Part shown: positions 24,062 through 34,449 of the stretch, one piece after another | How positions within the stretch are numbered: the first letter of the stretch is position 1 | Layout: every line of letters starts with the position of its first letter | Source of the DNA: Nereocystis luetkeana | Taxonomy: Eukaryota > Sar > Phaeophyceae > Laminariales > Laminariaceae | Reading direction: 5' to 3' | DNA length: 64,000 bases | NCBI GenBank assembly: GCA_031213475.1 | Contig: JARUPZ010000013.1 | Span: 9,023,794-9,087,793, forward strand | Program-made: the position numbers and the translations under genes | Notes under the pieces: generated by a model | The model's database searches: none | The model's input: the letters and a program-made list of their open reading frames with translations, nothing else | Told to the model about the DNA's origin: nothing

Positions 24062-24103
24062 GAACCTGTTGAATATCCTTAATTTGCAGTGAGTCCCAAC
24101 AAA
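24062..24103 (+). pseudogene. Copy A LRR C-terminal cap exon, inverted and with stop
   Basis: Opposite strand to the rest of the gene. AG acceptor at 24,060-24,061 and GTGAGT donor are kept. Reads NLLNILNLQ-stop-VPT; copy B reads YLSKNPDLQCVPT, so the Cys codon TGC became TGA. The surrounding 23.9-24.3 kb is likewise inverted relative to 44.4-44.8 kb. Confidence 0.75.
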
Positions 24104-25119
24104 GTGAGTTATCGTCGTTTTCGCCGATGGCAGAGATTCCGTTTGGGCGGGGTCTACAGCTACTGTAGACGCATACCGGTATCAAGGCGGCAATACTTGC
24201 ACCCAATGGTTCCTTGGAGCCTTGTTGTCGATTCGGCATCAACCGTGCCTGGGAAGGAAATGACATCACAGTGCAAGAATTAGAGAAAAAAACGAAACTT
24301 CTTGTTTGAGTGGAAGCTATAAAGTTAATGCCCGGCCCCGCATGTACATGTTGACCAGGACTCGTTGGACCGACCCAGTGACGCCATCATGCTCGATTCA
24401 TTCACAGAGTTTGGTATATACATAGAATAAAAAAAAGGTACTCGTATACGAATTTTCAATAGAATATATCGGTGGAAGCGGATCCCGCCGTGGCCTACTT
24501 TGGCTGACGGAAGGCCGGGACAGCGCGAGGTGATGTAGTGTCATACGGTTCCGGTACCGGCACAATGGTTAGAGATATGTAGAACAACACCGTGACGCCC
24601 TTCCTCGGTTCCCCCGTTACCTCGGCGCCCACATGAGGGTTGGATGGAGAGGGTGGCCGCACTGAGAATTTTGGCCAGCTTGCCACGTCCCGAATGCATC
24701 CCCACGCATGACCGCCGCGTCTTTGACAATCAAACGGCGAACTGAGCCACTACAGCAAGGCAACACGCCTAACATTCGCGGGGAACGTGTTGCCTTTCAG
24801 GGGTACGTGCCGAGCCCTCCACGACCCAGATCATTCAGACCAACTAGGCGTTTCATCGAACTAAACAACCACACCATTCAACGCGTCGAATTCGGTACCT
24901 CTTGGGGCGGCAAAGTGCACGAGTCGAAGACACCAAAACGGCTGCGTCAGTCTAGATCCCATACCTACAGCATCACGTTCCAGGACTAGGAGTGCAACAC
25001 GCGATCGAACGTACCTGACGCGTATGTGCGGTACTAGCAACGATGTCTGTTCGAGTAACCATCAATGACGCGATAGGTCCCAGACCGCTCCTCCCGAAAG
25101 TACATCAAGTATAACGTAC

Positions 25120-25191
25120 AAGAATTGAAGGTTTCCAAGTCCGGCGAAAAGGCCAGACGATACACCACTCAGCTGGTTTACGCTCAGAAGG
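25120..25191 (-). pseudogene. Copy A LRR cassette, 72 nt
   Basis: CAG acceptor and GTACGT donor intact; phase 2 at both ends. Encodes L-LSVNQLSGVSSGLFAGLG then NLQF, a typical 24-residue LRR with N at the consensus position. Pairs with 47,312-47,383. Confidence 0.8.
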
Positions 25192-25745
25192 CTGAGGGCA
25201 TTACAAAAGAAAAGAGGCGCAAAACAAAAGTTCAGCTAGGTAGCATGTAGTAACGCCACCGTCATTTTTGAGCGATTCACTGTCGATTTCGCCTTGGGAC
25301 AACACACTTGCTTTGTGAAAATAAAAACCATTCGCGACCACTAAAAACTCCGTATAGAGACTATGATGTATACATAACTCACGAACGAACCGGCAGATTC
25401 CCTTTGACTCGAGAGTGTTCAGGTCACTCGCCCGTCGGACGGGCTACCCTCGCCCATAATGGATCATACATGCACGGAAACTGCGAATACAGAACATGGA
25501 GGGAAACACATCAACCACTACAGCCGACCACTGAAAGTCTTCAACTATTGATTGGTCAGGCTCGGTTTGGAAAACGCGCATTACGCCACGGACATCGAAC
25601 CGAGCCACTGCTTGACAGTGAACGTCTCGTAACATCGTAGTGGAGGTACTCAGTTCCTATCAAGCACTTGAGGAAACTTTGCAGATGTACATGATCCAGT
25701 CGGAAGACCGCCCGTCATGCACAACTAATGTCAAGACGCACTTAA

Positions 25746-25817
25746 AGTCGAGTTAGAGATCCGAACCCCTGGAAAGTATCTTTGGCCAGCGTAGTCAGAG
25801 CGTTGTCCCCAACAATC
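25746..25817 (-). pseudogene. Copy A LRR cassette, 72 nt, broken donor
   Basis: CAG acceptor intact. Encodes IVGDNALTTLAKDTFQGFG then SLTR. The donor reads TTAAGT where copy B has GTAAGT, so normal splicing out of this exon is lost. Pairs with 47,940-48,011. Confidence 0.75.
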
Positions 25818-26247
25818 CTGTGGGGGTTCAGCGACACGAAATATCGGGCGGATGTAAACGTAGCCACATAGTAGGTAATAGTATAGTCGCCTAATATTCA
25901 CCGTCACAGGGCCCCAGGCTTTTACCGACCTCGAGTCGCGCAGGGTAGAGGGAAAGCCATTAGCGTTAGTTCTGCTATTTTTGAATGAACTAAGACGATC
26001 TCCGAGGATTCTGCTATCAGCGTCTCATTATATCCACAATTGTCAAGCTGTTTCGTCGCCCTCACGAAATAGAGACACCGGTCGACAGTACAATCAAAAA
26101 TGTTGTAGAACATGAGCATGAACCCGGTCCTAAAAGCTTCGATTACCATCGGCTTTCATGTGCCTCGTCAGCGCGAAGGACCCGGCATCAACGCGGGTCC
26201 AGAAGGAGTGGTATGGACTTCAATCTGGGCGCGAGTTCCTTACTCAC

Positions 26248-26340
26248 AATATTTCGGTGTTGTTGTGTCCGACATCGTCGAAGCACGCCTTCACGTACGG
26301 AATGTCGTCATCATCCGTCAACGCGCAGACGTACAAATTA
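26248..26340 (-). pseudogene. Copy A ribonuclease-inhibitor-type LRR exon, 93 nt
   Basis: TTTCAG acceptor and GTGAGTAAG donor are perfect. Encodes NLYVCALTDDDDIPYV.. ending NNTEI. It has one codon more than copy B (90 nt). Open and well conserved. Confidence 0.75.
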
Positions 26341-27499
26341 CTGAAACATACCATGTACACAGCAGTGGACCTCACCGGACATGCGACGACGGCAAAAGTA
26401 GATGGTTTGACACATACATGGCATGTGGTCTCACACATGAACCTCCCGGTGAGTCGTATCCCGCCGTTCAGCAGACAGCACGACAGATAGATGCGAAACA
26501 ACAAGCGAAATGAGAACTTCGTACGGGCAATCGCGGCGTCGACATATGCCGACAAGTAATCGTTTGGAGGCGGACTTGAGTAGTGGTTCACCCCCCCCCC
26601 CACACGTCTCACCGACGACAGGCCCAGATAAATAACCTACGGTTGTCCCAAGCATGGTACTCGAATCTTGAAATGTGGACGAATTCGTCTAGGTCAAGCA
26701 CGTGCCCCAACCCCATTGCTACCAGCGCGGAACGATTGTTCCTGTTCAGCATATACTGAGCAGACCACGGTAATTTGGAGTTTTCTCCACGTCGATGGTG
26801 CCCACACTGCTTTCGAACCACTCTCGCACCTGTCGAAGCAGGCGGGTGCACTATGCCGTTTTGACAAAACGCGGGGGGGGGTGGGGTACATGGAAGAGTT
26901 GAACATTTACACTAGACTCGTGGCGTGGACACACTGCAGTCGTGGCGTGGAGGGTAAATCGATCCAAAGCCAAGGGCCGTTCGGAGTGAAGATTGTGCTT
27001 CTTTGTTTCTTGTTCATCCTATGATTTTTTTTTGTGTCCACTTCGTTCTAGGCGACTCTCTAGTGGTAACACAGATTAAGTATCGATCGCACAACAGACA
27101 TTCATCTCCCCTCCCTACAACGTTGCGTGCCCATAAATTTTATCTAGGCAGAGGGTAAACTATTTTCTCACCTTGCCGGCTTGCGTCGGTTTGTGCCCAC
27201 GAACGCCGGGTGCTTCTCACGTTGATTGTTGCAAAGGAACTCCCCTATGTATGCCGGGATTTGAAAACATCTGAGCTCATTCAGGGGTAGTATGGAGTGT
27301 AAACGTCGGCACCCTCGCGGACGTTTCAGCTTTAGTACTGCAGAAACGCCTCGCAGCTGAGGACGAATGGCGTTTCCTCTCCCAGGACGAGGGCTACTGA
27401 TACGTATTAACTCACATTTAGCAAAGTATGGGCTGCTTTAGAGCCAACGAAGACCAACGGACGATGACCTGACACAGCAGTATGGGCAGTGCCTGGGCA

Positions 27500-28530
27500 G
27501 CTAGGAGAGGTTGGGAGTTGCACAGGTGTTTCTGGAGCGGTACGTTCTGGCGACCATGGCCGACGCCAGATGCATGCCACATGGGCGTCCGGCTCACGTA
27601 GGAGCTGCGTTCCACTACAGGAATCAGATTTGTCACGAAAGTTGAAAATACGATATTATTATGAACCCTATCATAGCCTTCGCATACATTACGAACAATA
27701 CTGCCTGACACTACAGCGGTGTAACGGCAATTCATCGGTATAAGGTTAAGCAGGGCGGTCAGCCAAGAAGCATTGGGTTTAAAGCGGGCTACTCGTATAC
27801 ACATATTTATATATAAATACAACTACAACTATTACTTCATGCTCCAGGGTCTGTGTCAGTTGCTAGCTCTTCGGTTCGTACCACAATCGGCCGGTACGAC
27901 AAAGCCCAAGCAGGCTGGTTTTTAGAGTCTGAAGCTGACAGCAGGCGACGATGTACAGGACGACTATTAACAGCAAAGCGGGATTCCAGCGTCACAACCT
28001 GAGGTGACGCACGCACAACTGTCTCTTGACATCTGTGACAGCCAACGCACCTACGTGAACGGGAAACACACGTGCATACTATCGTAAGTCTCTGCACTAA
28101 ATGCCTTTAAAGCAGGTTCACATACTCGTGCAGACTGTGGTAGACGAAACACCACAGAAGGTGTAGAGCAGTACGTAGCTAATTTTTTCGTTTTATAAAA
28201 ACAGACCCAAATTATTCGCGAAAAAGTGTTCGAATATACCTGGTACATAAACAACAGTTAAACTGGGGATTTTGTTCGAAGAAATAGGCATAATACATAT
28301 AAAAAACGCGAAATATATGTTCATCCTCGTACCTTAAATCAGGCTACGTACTCTAATAGGCCCTACATGACGCGAGGATCGATGCTGAAAACATAGTACG
28401 ACATAGGGTTTCCCGTCAGCAACGATTAGTACTAGCTGAAGAGGGCTTGACAGACGACAGAATTGCCGCGAGTGTGGTCAGGAGGCGAGGTCCGAGTATT
28501 GGAAATTTTAATGTGTACGTGAATGTGTGA

Positions 28531-28532
<2 letters not shown>
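27500..28532. other. End of segment A and unassigned DNA
   Basis: Similarity to copy B fades after about 27,500 (B: 49,690). I found no counterpart of the signal-peptide-like exon of copy B here. ATACCTGGTAC occurs at 28,236. No gene supported. Confidence 0.45.
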
Positions 28533-28564
<32 letters not shown>

Positions 28565-28890
28565 CCATCCCATTTATTATCTTCGCACATCTTCTTCTCT
28601 CTCTCCTTCCAACTCGTAACTCAGATCCGGGGTCACATAGCAGGCTCTTCTCCCCCCTTCCCGCTACGGTACGTGCCTTCATTTTTTATCGCGAGAAGAT
28701 TTCAGCCTTTTCTTCCCTCGTCGACTCGCATCGAATTGTGCCTACCCACGCTGCAAGGCGCTCTCAACAATTGAATCCCTTTTTTATATTTTTGCAAATA
28801 AAGTCAAAGTCCGACCCTCCTGGGGCTCGAACCCAGGACTCAAACAAGTAGAATTCGAGGTTAACCACTTGAACCACCGGGGCGACCGGC
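28533..28890 (-). mobile_element. SINE-A copy 1 (full length)
   Basis: Read on the minus strand: tRNA-like head with GGTTCAAGTGGTTAACC (A box) and GGGTTCGAGCCCC (B box), then the linker TTTGCAAA, body TTGAGAGCGCCTTGCAGCG .. GAGTCGACGAGGGAAGAAAA .. GTGACCCCGGATCTGAG .. AATAAATGGGATG, and a ~32-nt A-tail (T-tract 28,533-28,564). Likely target duplication: TGTGACAT left, TTTGACAT right. Confidence 0.9.
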
Positions 28891-29105
28891 TTTGACATGG
28901 GCGGGGGTGGTTGGTTGTTTTTTACAAGGAGCATCTATTATTTTCTATCTGATTATTTGTACCGTGAGTCTTATAATCTATACCAGGGTAGTAGTAGGAA
29001 GGTATGATGAAACCAAATAAAAAGCATAATACGAAGAGCAAAAGCGAGTGTAACTACTAGTTATTCCGAAATAGGGGGGGGATGTTTTACTATTAAATAA
29101 TCCCA

Positions 29106-29228
29106 TTTTTTTTTTTTTGTTTCTCATCCCATTTATCATCTTAGCACATCTTCCTTTCTCTCTCCGTCCAACTCGTAACTCAGATCCGGGGTCAGATAGC
29201 AGGCCCTTCTACCCCCTTCCCGCTACGG
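29106..29228 (-). mobile_element. SINE-A copy 2 (3' part only)
   Basis: A-tail, then the 3' body to ACCGTAGCGGG, where it stops abruptly. Head and 5' body are missing. Confidence 0.85.
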
Positions 29229-32200
29229 TTGACCACTGACAATGTGCAGTGCATATTCTACCCATTTAAATCTCGTGGAGTAGGAGTCCAACGAGTTCAA
29301 AGAGAGAGACAATCACAATTAATTGTGTACACGTATTTCAGGGGTACGATATGGAGACTAATCGAATCAAGTATTGATCGATTAGTTTTCATCGAGCTCG
29401 TTAGAGGTTGGGTGATATGGTTGTATATCACATACACAAGAAATATGTAGATGTAGAATTCATGTGACGAAAAGGAGATACATGGTGCGTGCTGCGCTTG
29501 ATCAAGCGCAGGAACTTCAGCAACAGAACAACAAAGTATTTTAACACTAGCGCCAGGACGACCTTTCACCACAAACTACCCGAGACTTCGCGCACAGCGG
29601 CGGGTACACACGCGCGCGTCTAAACTCTCCCGGTGGTCGCCACCAGGCAATAAATACGGAAATAAATGGTGACGATGATGACGAGGATGGCAACTAACTA
29701 TAGTAACTGCTGTGATCTGTAATTTAACACACCATTCGTAGCTAACTATGGGTGGGGTCTTGCAAGTAGTCACATAGCATAATATATATATATATATGTC
29801 AGCCCAAGGATCAATCTACATCGCTGCTGTGGGATGCAGAGTAAGACGCTGGCGCAGGGGCGGCTTACGCTACAAGTCACTGCAAATATGGCTAGAGATT
29901 GGCGTTGTTGTTTAGCTGCACATTACATGTCAATATCAGGCGGATGGGCCGATCAACATCCCTGTGTCAGAATCAAACATTTTTTTCTGTGCAGACTGTG
30001 TTTGACGCATTTGGATTACTCAACTTCACATGGCGGAACGCACCGGCATTGCTTGATGCCTGGAATGTGTTGTGATAGAATGCGCGAGGTAATCCTATGC
30101 CGAAATGCAGAATAACACCTGCCAGCTCCACGAGGGGGGGGGTCCGCAAAATATGAGCTGGCAGGCTGCGTGAATGGCATCTGATACGGGACCCGAGGGC
30201 TTTGAAAAATATTAGTTTTTGCCTCAGGCTCGCCGCATATTCTGATATCAACGTTGATCACACACGTATAGGATTAAGACTTGCCATTGGCTGTGTCGCT
30301 GAGCCCTAATACGTAGCTGTAAATTCCTAAAATTTGGAAAGCTCAGCATGAAATTCACAAAACCTGTAGCGTGCTCTACCATCATACATACATGCGTTTG
30401 CACAAGTTCGAATACATTACTTGTTAGTTCGGAAACGGGCGGGCACCTAAGCATGTTCTTATTTTCGGAGGCATCGCTTTTAGCCAGACCGAAACGTACC
30501 GGGCGGAATCGAGCCAGTCGACGGCAGACGATGTGAGGACAAACGAGGAATACATCATAAGAAACACCTTTTGGCAGCTGAGCTGTTTGGTCAGGGCCCC
30601 TCCGTATCTCGACGTGCAGCCCACACACCGAATGCCGCACTGGCTATATCTCTCCCGGTGGTTACTTTAACGTTAAACAGCACATTGTTCAAATGTGTCC
30701 CGTGTGTTTTGTCGGATTCCGTCGAAAAAATGCCGTGTTCGCGTCTTTATCGCCGCTGGAGAAAGCGGGACCTGCTTATGCGCACCGGTAATAATCACGA
30801 AAACGACGGGAGACAGACATCCTGACGAATAAACACCGGATCGAACCGCTGACCTAAAAATGACATACCATCATTATATTCGATTTTGCCACTCCTTCGG
30901 AAAATCGGAGCATACATTCACGTATGTAGTGCTGTTCGTGCTTTGTATTGTTTCGGTCTGACTGTTGAGCTGCCCCACTGCTGCAATATGTTGAACGCTT
31001 GGTGGTGATGGTGCGCGGGTCGGAGGTCTCGCAGACACCGAGGAGCTTGGATGGTTCGGCTAGCCATGCCATCATCACCCTTCCTTGTCGTCGAGGGTCG
31101 CGGAGCCGCCAAGCAAGCTCTGATTGAGAATGTGACAGCCAACGGAACTGCTGAGGGGAAACAATACAGGAGTGGTCCATGGAGATGTATACCTGACACA
31201 GTTTCGAAAATAATTGATTGGAGGCATTACGTAATAATTACGGCAGCACAGACCAACGAAAACAATCCGCTGAAAGACGCGTTTGATGCCGTCAGTACAA
31301 GGTCCAATAAGTTTGGTGTAGGGGGGTTAGGAGCTCTCACCGATCGATACGCCGCCCGTCGAACTCGAGCCAGACCCTATCAAAATGTGTTTTCGAATTA
31401 CAGTTCACTGTACCAAGCAATCCCTAGGTAGGTACGTGGTACATCAATGAGGTCTCACGAATCAACAATTAATTACATCTATCTATCTGCATACAACTAT
31501 ATTATGCAGTCTCAAACATCAATCAAACGTTTGTTTGTGAAACATGCTTGACGCTGTTGTTGTTGGTTAGCTGTACCTGCATCGTCTCGAAGCGGCGAGT
31601 CCTTTTCGTTCTCTACTCGCAGCCCCCCGCACCACCATGCCGAGTCTCGGAACATTATGTCTTGTCGGTTGGCACTCCACTTGCTCTCTGTTAACTGTTG
31701 TTGCGGACCCTGTGTCCCACTAGGGAGGGGTGATTGTGTACCGAGAAGAAGGTATCGGACACGTTCACGTGTCGCGCGCGTGCGGTACACCATAATAGCC
31801 GTCGAAGAAGAGCGTTGGATATCTTACACAATCACACGAAATACACCCACACACAGAAGCACAGTAGTAGTACCTGTTCGTCAAAAAAAGCTCTAACACA
31901 CACCAGGCGGTCCGATACCTTCACGTCAGAGGCCCCGCCAAAAACACGACTCAGGATTTATGTCGTACCTTTTTGTCACGATCTACCCTCTCAAATGTAT
32001 TAAGGATTATCTTAGCATCAAACCTCGGGTCGAATCTTAGCATCGCGACCGCCTCACAAGGCCAGCCATATTTACATACCAGGAGACAAATATTGCCTAC
32101 ACATAATACAACACCCAAGAATATGAATGAAACCGTCAGATATTCCCAAACCAGTATCGAGTACCGAGTGCAGCGTACAACTTGTAAAACTCAGTAAAAA

Positions 32201-33235
32201 TGGGCAGGTAGGTAGGTATAGACGAGACGTGTTATTATGCAGGTGGCAAAGTTGAAAGTCAACTATTTCGTCGGTCGAACTCACAACTAACTGACGTGTT
32301 TCAAAATTATGTAAAACCTCAAGGGGGGGCAGCCCCCTTTATTGCTGTAACAACACGTTTATGACCCACTACGTAGAATCATCCATATATATATACATAT
32401 ATATATATATACCAGGTATACATATTTCTGTGCACTACGGTACAAAACAGGTTACATCCAAATATTTATCACATAAATTTATATATTTTGCTCAGGGCTT
32501 ACAAAAAGAAAATATCTCTGAACTGGGTGTGTGTTTCCTACTTCTCTCTACTAACTATACCTATGCAGCAGAGGAGGTAGTGTACTTGGTCGGTCGTTGG
32601 GTGGAGGGGATAAGGCTTATCGTTCGTGTGTAGAACCTGCCGCGTGCGTAGAAGCCCCGGAATATCGTGCCTACCTTTGTTCCTTTTTTTTAAGACAGCA
32701 GCACGCTCACCGCATGAACAAATAAATGCACACCACGACTCTGACCGGAAATAGAAGCCACGATTGATGCTAAAACAGGTCTGTAAACGGTTCCTGCAGA
32801 TAGATGCGCCCAGAGTGGTCGATCGTATACGGATGTTGTGTGAATAGGAACATGTTGAGCTACAACCACCAGCTACAACCAACCCCCCTCGTAGACCTTC
32901 ACATATATATGTTTCCCGCTGGATAAAAAGTGTGTGTGTCAGCGCCAAAATAATGTAGTATCGCTGTCGCTACAGGAACTGGCGTGGCAGGATATACGAA
33001 ACTGTCGTCAACTTGCCGGGGTTGTTGGTCGGGGGAACGGTGGCCGGAGTTAGCGTTCCGATCATCTAGACTGCATACGGACGGGCGACGAATGGAAATC
33101 GAACCGAGAACGAGGGACATCGATTTCCAATCGTTTACCTACCTGGCAGAAAACAGTAGATGATGCGTAAAAAATAAGTAGAAGATCTTGTTTTCGCCCG
33201 TAGTTTTTTAGCTTCTTACTCATATCCCACAACCA
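29229..33235. other. Spacer between the two segments; no gene called
   Basis: Holds TA microsatellites (29,780-29,797; 32,375-32,410), a perfect ATACCAGGTAT at 32,409, and a short tight hairpin AAGGGGGGGCAGCCCCCTT at about 32,321-32,339. A 126-codon plus-strand frame at 31,051-31,431 has ordinary amino-acid composition but matches nothing I know and lacks supporting signals. Confidence 0.45.
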
Positions 33236-33690
33236 GCGCGGCTGACTTGCTGGCTACGCAGACGGTCACCGTTGGTCAAGCGGATACTCTTAGATGCCAC
33301 ATGCTTGTCCGTCCCGTTTATCTGAAGTTTGAGTCCCATCGTGGCGATTGTGACTGTATCTGCTATTACGGGGGGGCATAGTAAATAAGACAAAATATTG
33401 TCAGTGAAAATAGGAAAACATATATATATATATATATACCGGGTACCGTTTAGTGTGTACCCGAAGTCCTATATAATAAGGTCCCCCGAATAATAAGTGG
33501 AAAACGATATGGAACAGAGTGACGAGAGCGCCTAGCGCGGGTAGGGCACGGTTCGACCCGAGTGACAGGGGGAAGAAAGGGCTGTAGTCGTGCCGCGAAA
33601 CAAATGCGGGGAATGATCCCTGGTAACGACGGGCAGGTGGTCCTGCTATTATGACGTGACCTCGGGGTCTGGTTTACGACTATATAATAT
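33236..33690 (+). mobile_element. SINE-B, copy in segment B, interrupted by a MITE
   Basis: Matches 11,641-11,968: GACTTGCTGGCTACGCAGA.., head with TTGGTCAAGCGGA and TTTGAGTCCCATCGTGG, then after the MITE the body GAGAGCGCC(T)AGCGCGGGTAGG, GGAAGAAAGGGCTG and GTGACCTCGGGGTCTGG. The body aligns with that of SINE-A (GAGAGCGCCTTGCAGCGTGGGTAGG, GGAAGAAAAGGCTG, GTGACCCCGGATCTGAG). Confidence 0.65.
33363..33495. mobile_element. MITE, family M1, copy 3 (inside SINE-B)
   Basis: Left end CTATTACGGGGGGGCATAG then TAAATAAGAC; the right end reversed reads TATTATTCGGGGGACCTTAT then ATAGGAC. Interior holds (TA)n and ATACCGGGTAC. The matching site in segment A (near 11,778) is empty. Confidence 0.8.
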
Positions 33691-34449
33691 AGGATTTACG
33701 AACAAGAAGGTGCGTCGAACCTTATGTATTGTGTAGGGAGAGAAGCCACTGTATGTGATAGAAATACGTACAATATGGCAAGGGAAATCATTTTAGTACC
33801 TATTATATGCTACCGTATTTATTGTGTGCCTTGGAACGATGGTAAGGGGCTCGACAAGGGGACCAAACACCAACCATTGTTTCACACACCGCAGATAGAT
33901 GCACGCAACCATGGCGTTTGCTGGTGCCTCCCAAAAACCTCTAAGACTTCATGAATGCTTCCCTTTGGATTTTGTTTTTCTTTCCGATATATATCCCGAG
34001 ACTGAAACCACTGTTGTTGTAAGTAAACTTCTTGATGGGTTTTGATCAGTAGTGCGAACTTGGGGTTGACGGGGTTGACGTAGCGCGTGCCCGACGGCAG
34101 TGTCGATTATTGGTTGAAGTGCTCAAAATTTCAAAATGCTTCACCAAGCTTGACAGCCAACGATATTCAATAATGAATGGAGGAATACCAACTCAGACAG
34201 ACAGGGGCCCGCGTATCGGAAGGGATCTTGCCAGATTAAGATCACCAAGGAAGAATTTGCACGTGCGTGTGAATTTCTTTGATGTGCAGGAAATTCTTAT
34301 GCCAACTGGGTCCCTGTTCCTTTTTGATTGTGGGATCCCGGAGTGGGCCCATCTCACTTGGGGCCCCGCTCCCACATAGTGATGTAGAGGCTTTATCAGC
34401 CGTCCCCCGGAGCCGCCGGGGCCTTGGCACGCCGACCTCTTTTGGTGAA

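Larger units (their letters stand above)
22332..26340 (-). pseudogene. LRR/Cys-rich receptor-like gene, copy A (decayed)
   Basis: Paralogue of the gene at 43.3-48.5 kb. Retained exons in transcription order: 30-residue-type LRR (26,248-26,340), LRR cassette (25,746-25,817), LRR cassette (25,120-25,191), Cys-ending exon (23,820-23,866), Cys exon (23,554-23,625), Cys exon (23,168-23,236) and a weaker exon at 22,332-22,395. Lesions I can see: donor GT to TT after the 25,746 exon; the three cassettes present at 45.4-46.8 kb in copy B are absent; the cap exon now lies on the opposite strand (24,062-24,103, plus) with TGC changed to TGA; and the 23,554 exon lacks an AG acceptor, has GC in place of its GT donor and contains an in-frame TAG. 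Together these make a full-length product very unlikely. A short transcript covering only the N-terminal LRRs cannot be excluded. Confidence 0.75.
11600..27500. repeat. Ancient segmental duplication, copy A
   Basis: Collinear with 33.2-49.7 kb in the same orientation. Anchor pairs I aligned by eye (A to B): 11,641/33,236; 12,300/34,055; 12,420/34,185; 17,285/34,795; 18,250/35,450; 18,660/35,840; 21,070/40,085; 21,430/41,695; 22,395/42,605; 23,168/43,307; 23,820/44,020; 24,500/44,150; 24,690/46,880; 25,120/47,312; 26,248/48,440; 27,250/49,415; 27,470/49,665. Blocks of clear identity alternate with blocks of none and with indels, so the event is old. Copy A carries extra DNA at 12.7-17.2 kb, lacks DNA matching B 44.3-46.85 kb, and has an inversion at about 23.9-24.3 kb. 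Confidence 0.85.

Noticed and set aside
23688-24269. 193-codon minus-strand frame in segment A, similar to a plus-strand frame at 44,483-44,761
   Set aside because: The similarity is explained by the inverted block containing the LRR cap exon. The frame runs antisense to that exon and has no domain.
33088-33152. tRNA-Ser(GGA)-like segment on the minus strand
   Set aside because: It has TGCCAGGTAGGTAA, an ATTGGAAAT loop and CGGTTCGATTTCC, but neither the T-stem nor an acceptor stem pairs. I treat it as chance or a very decayed remnant.
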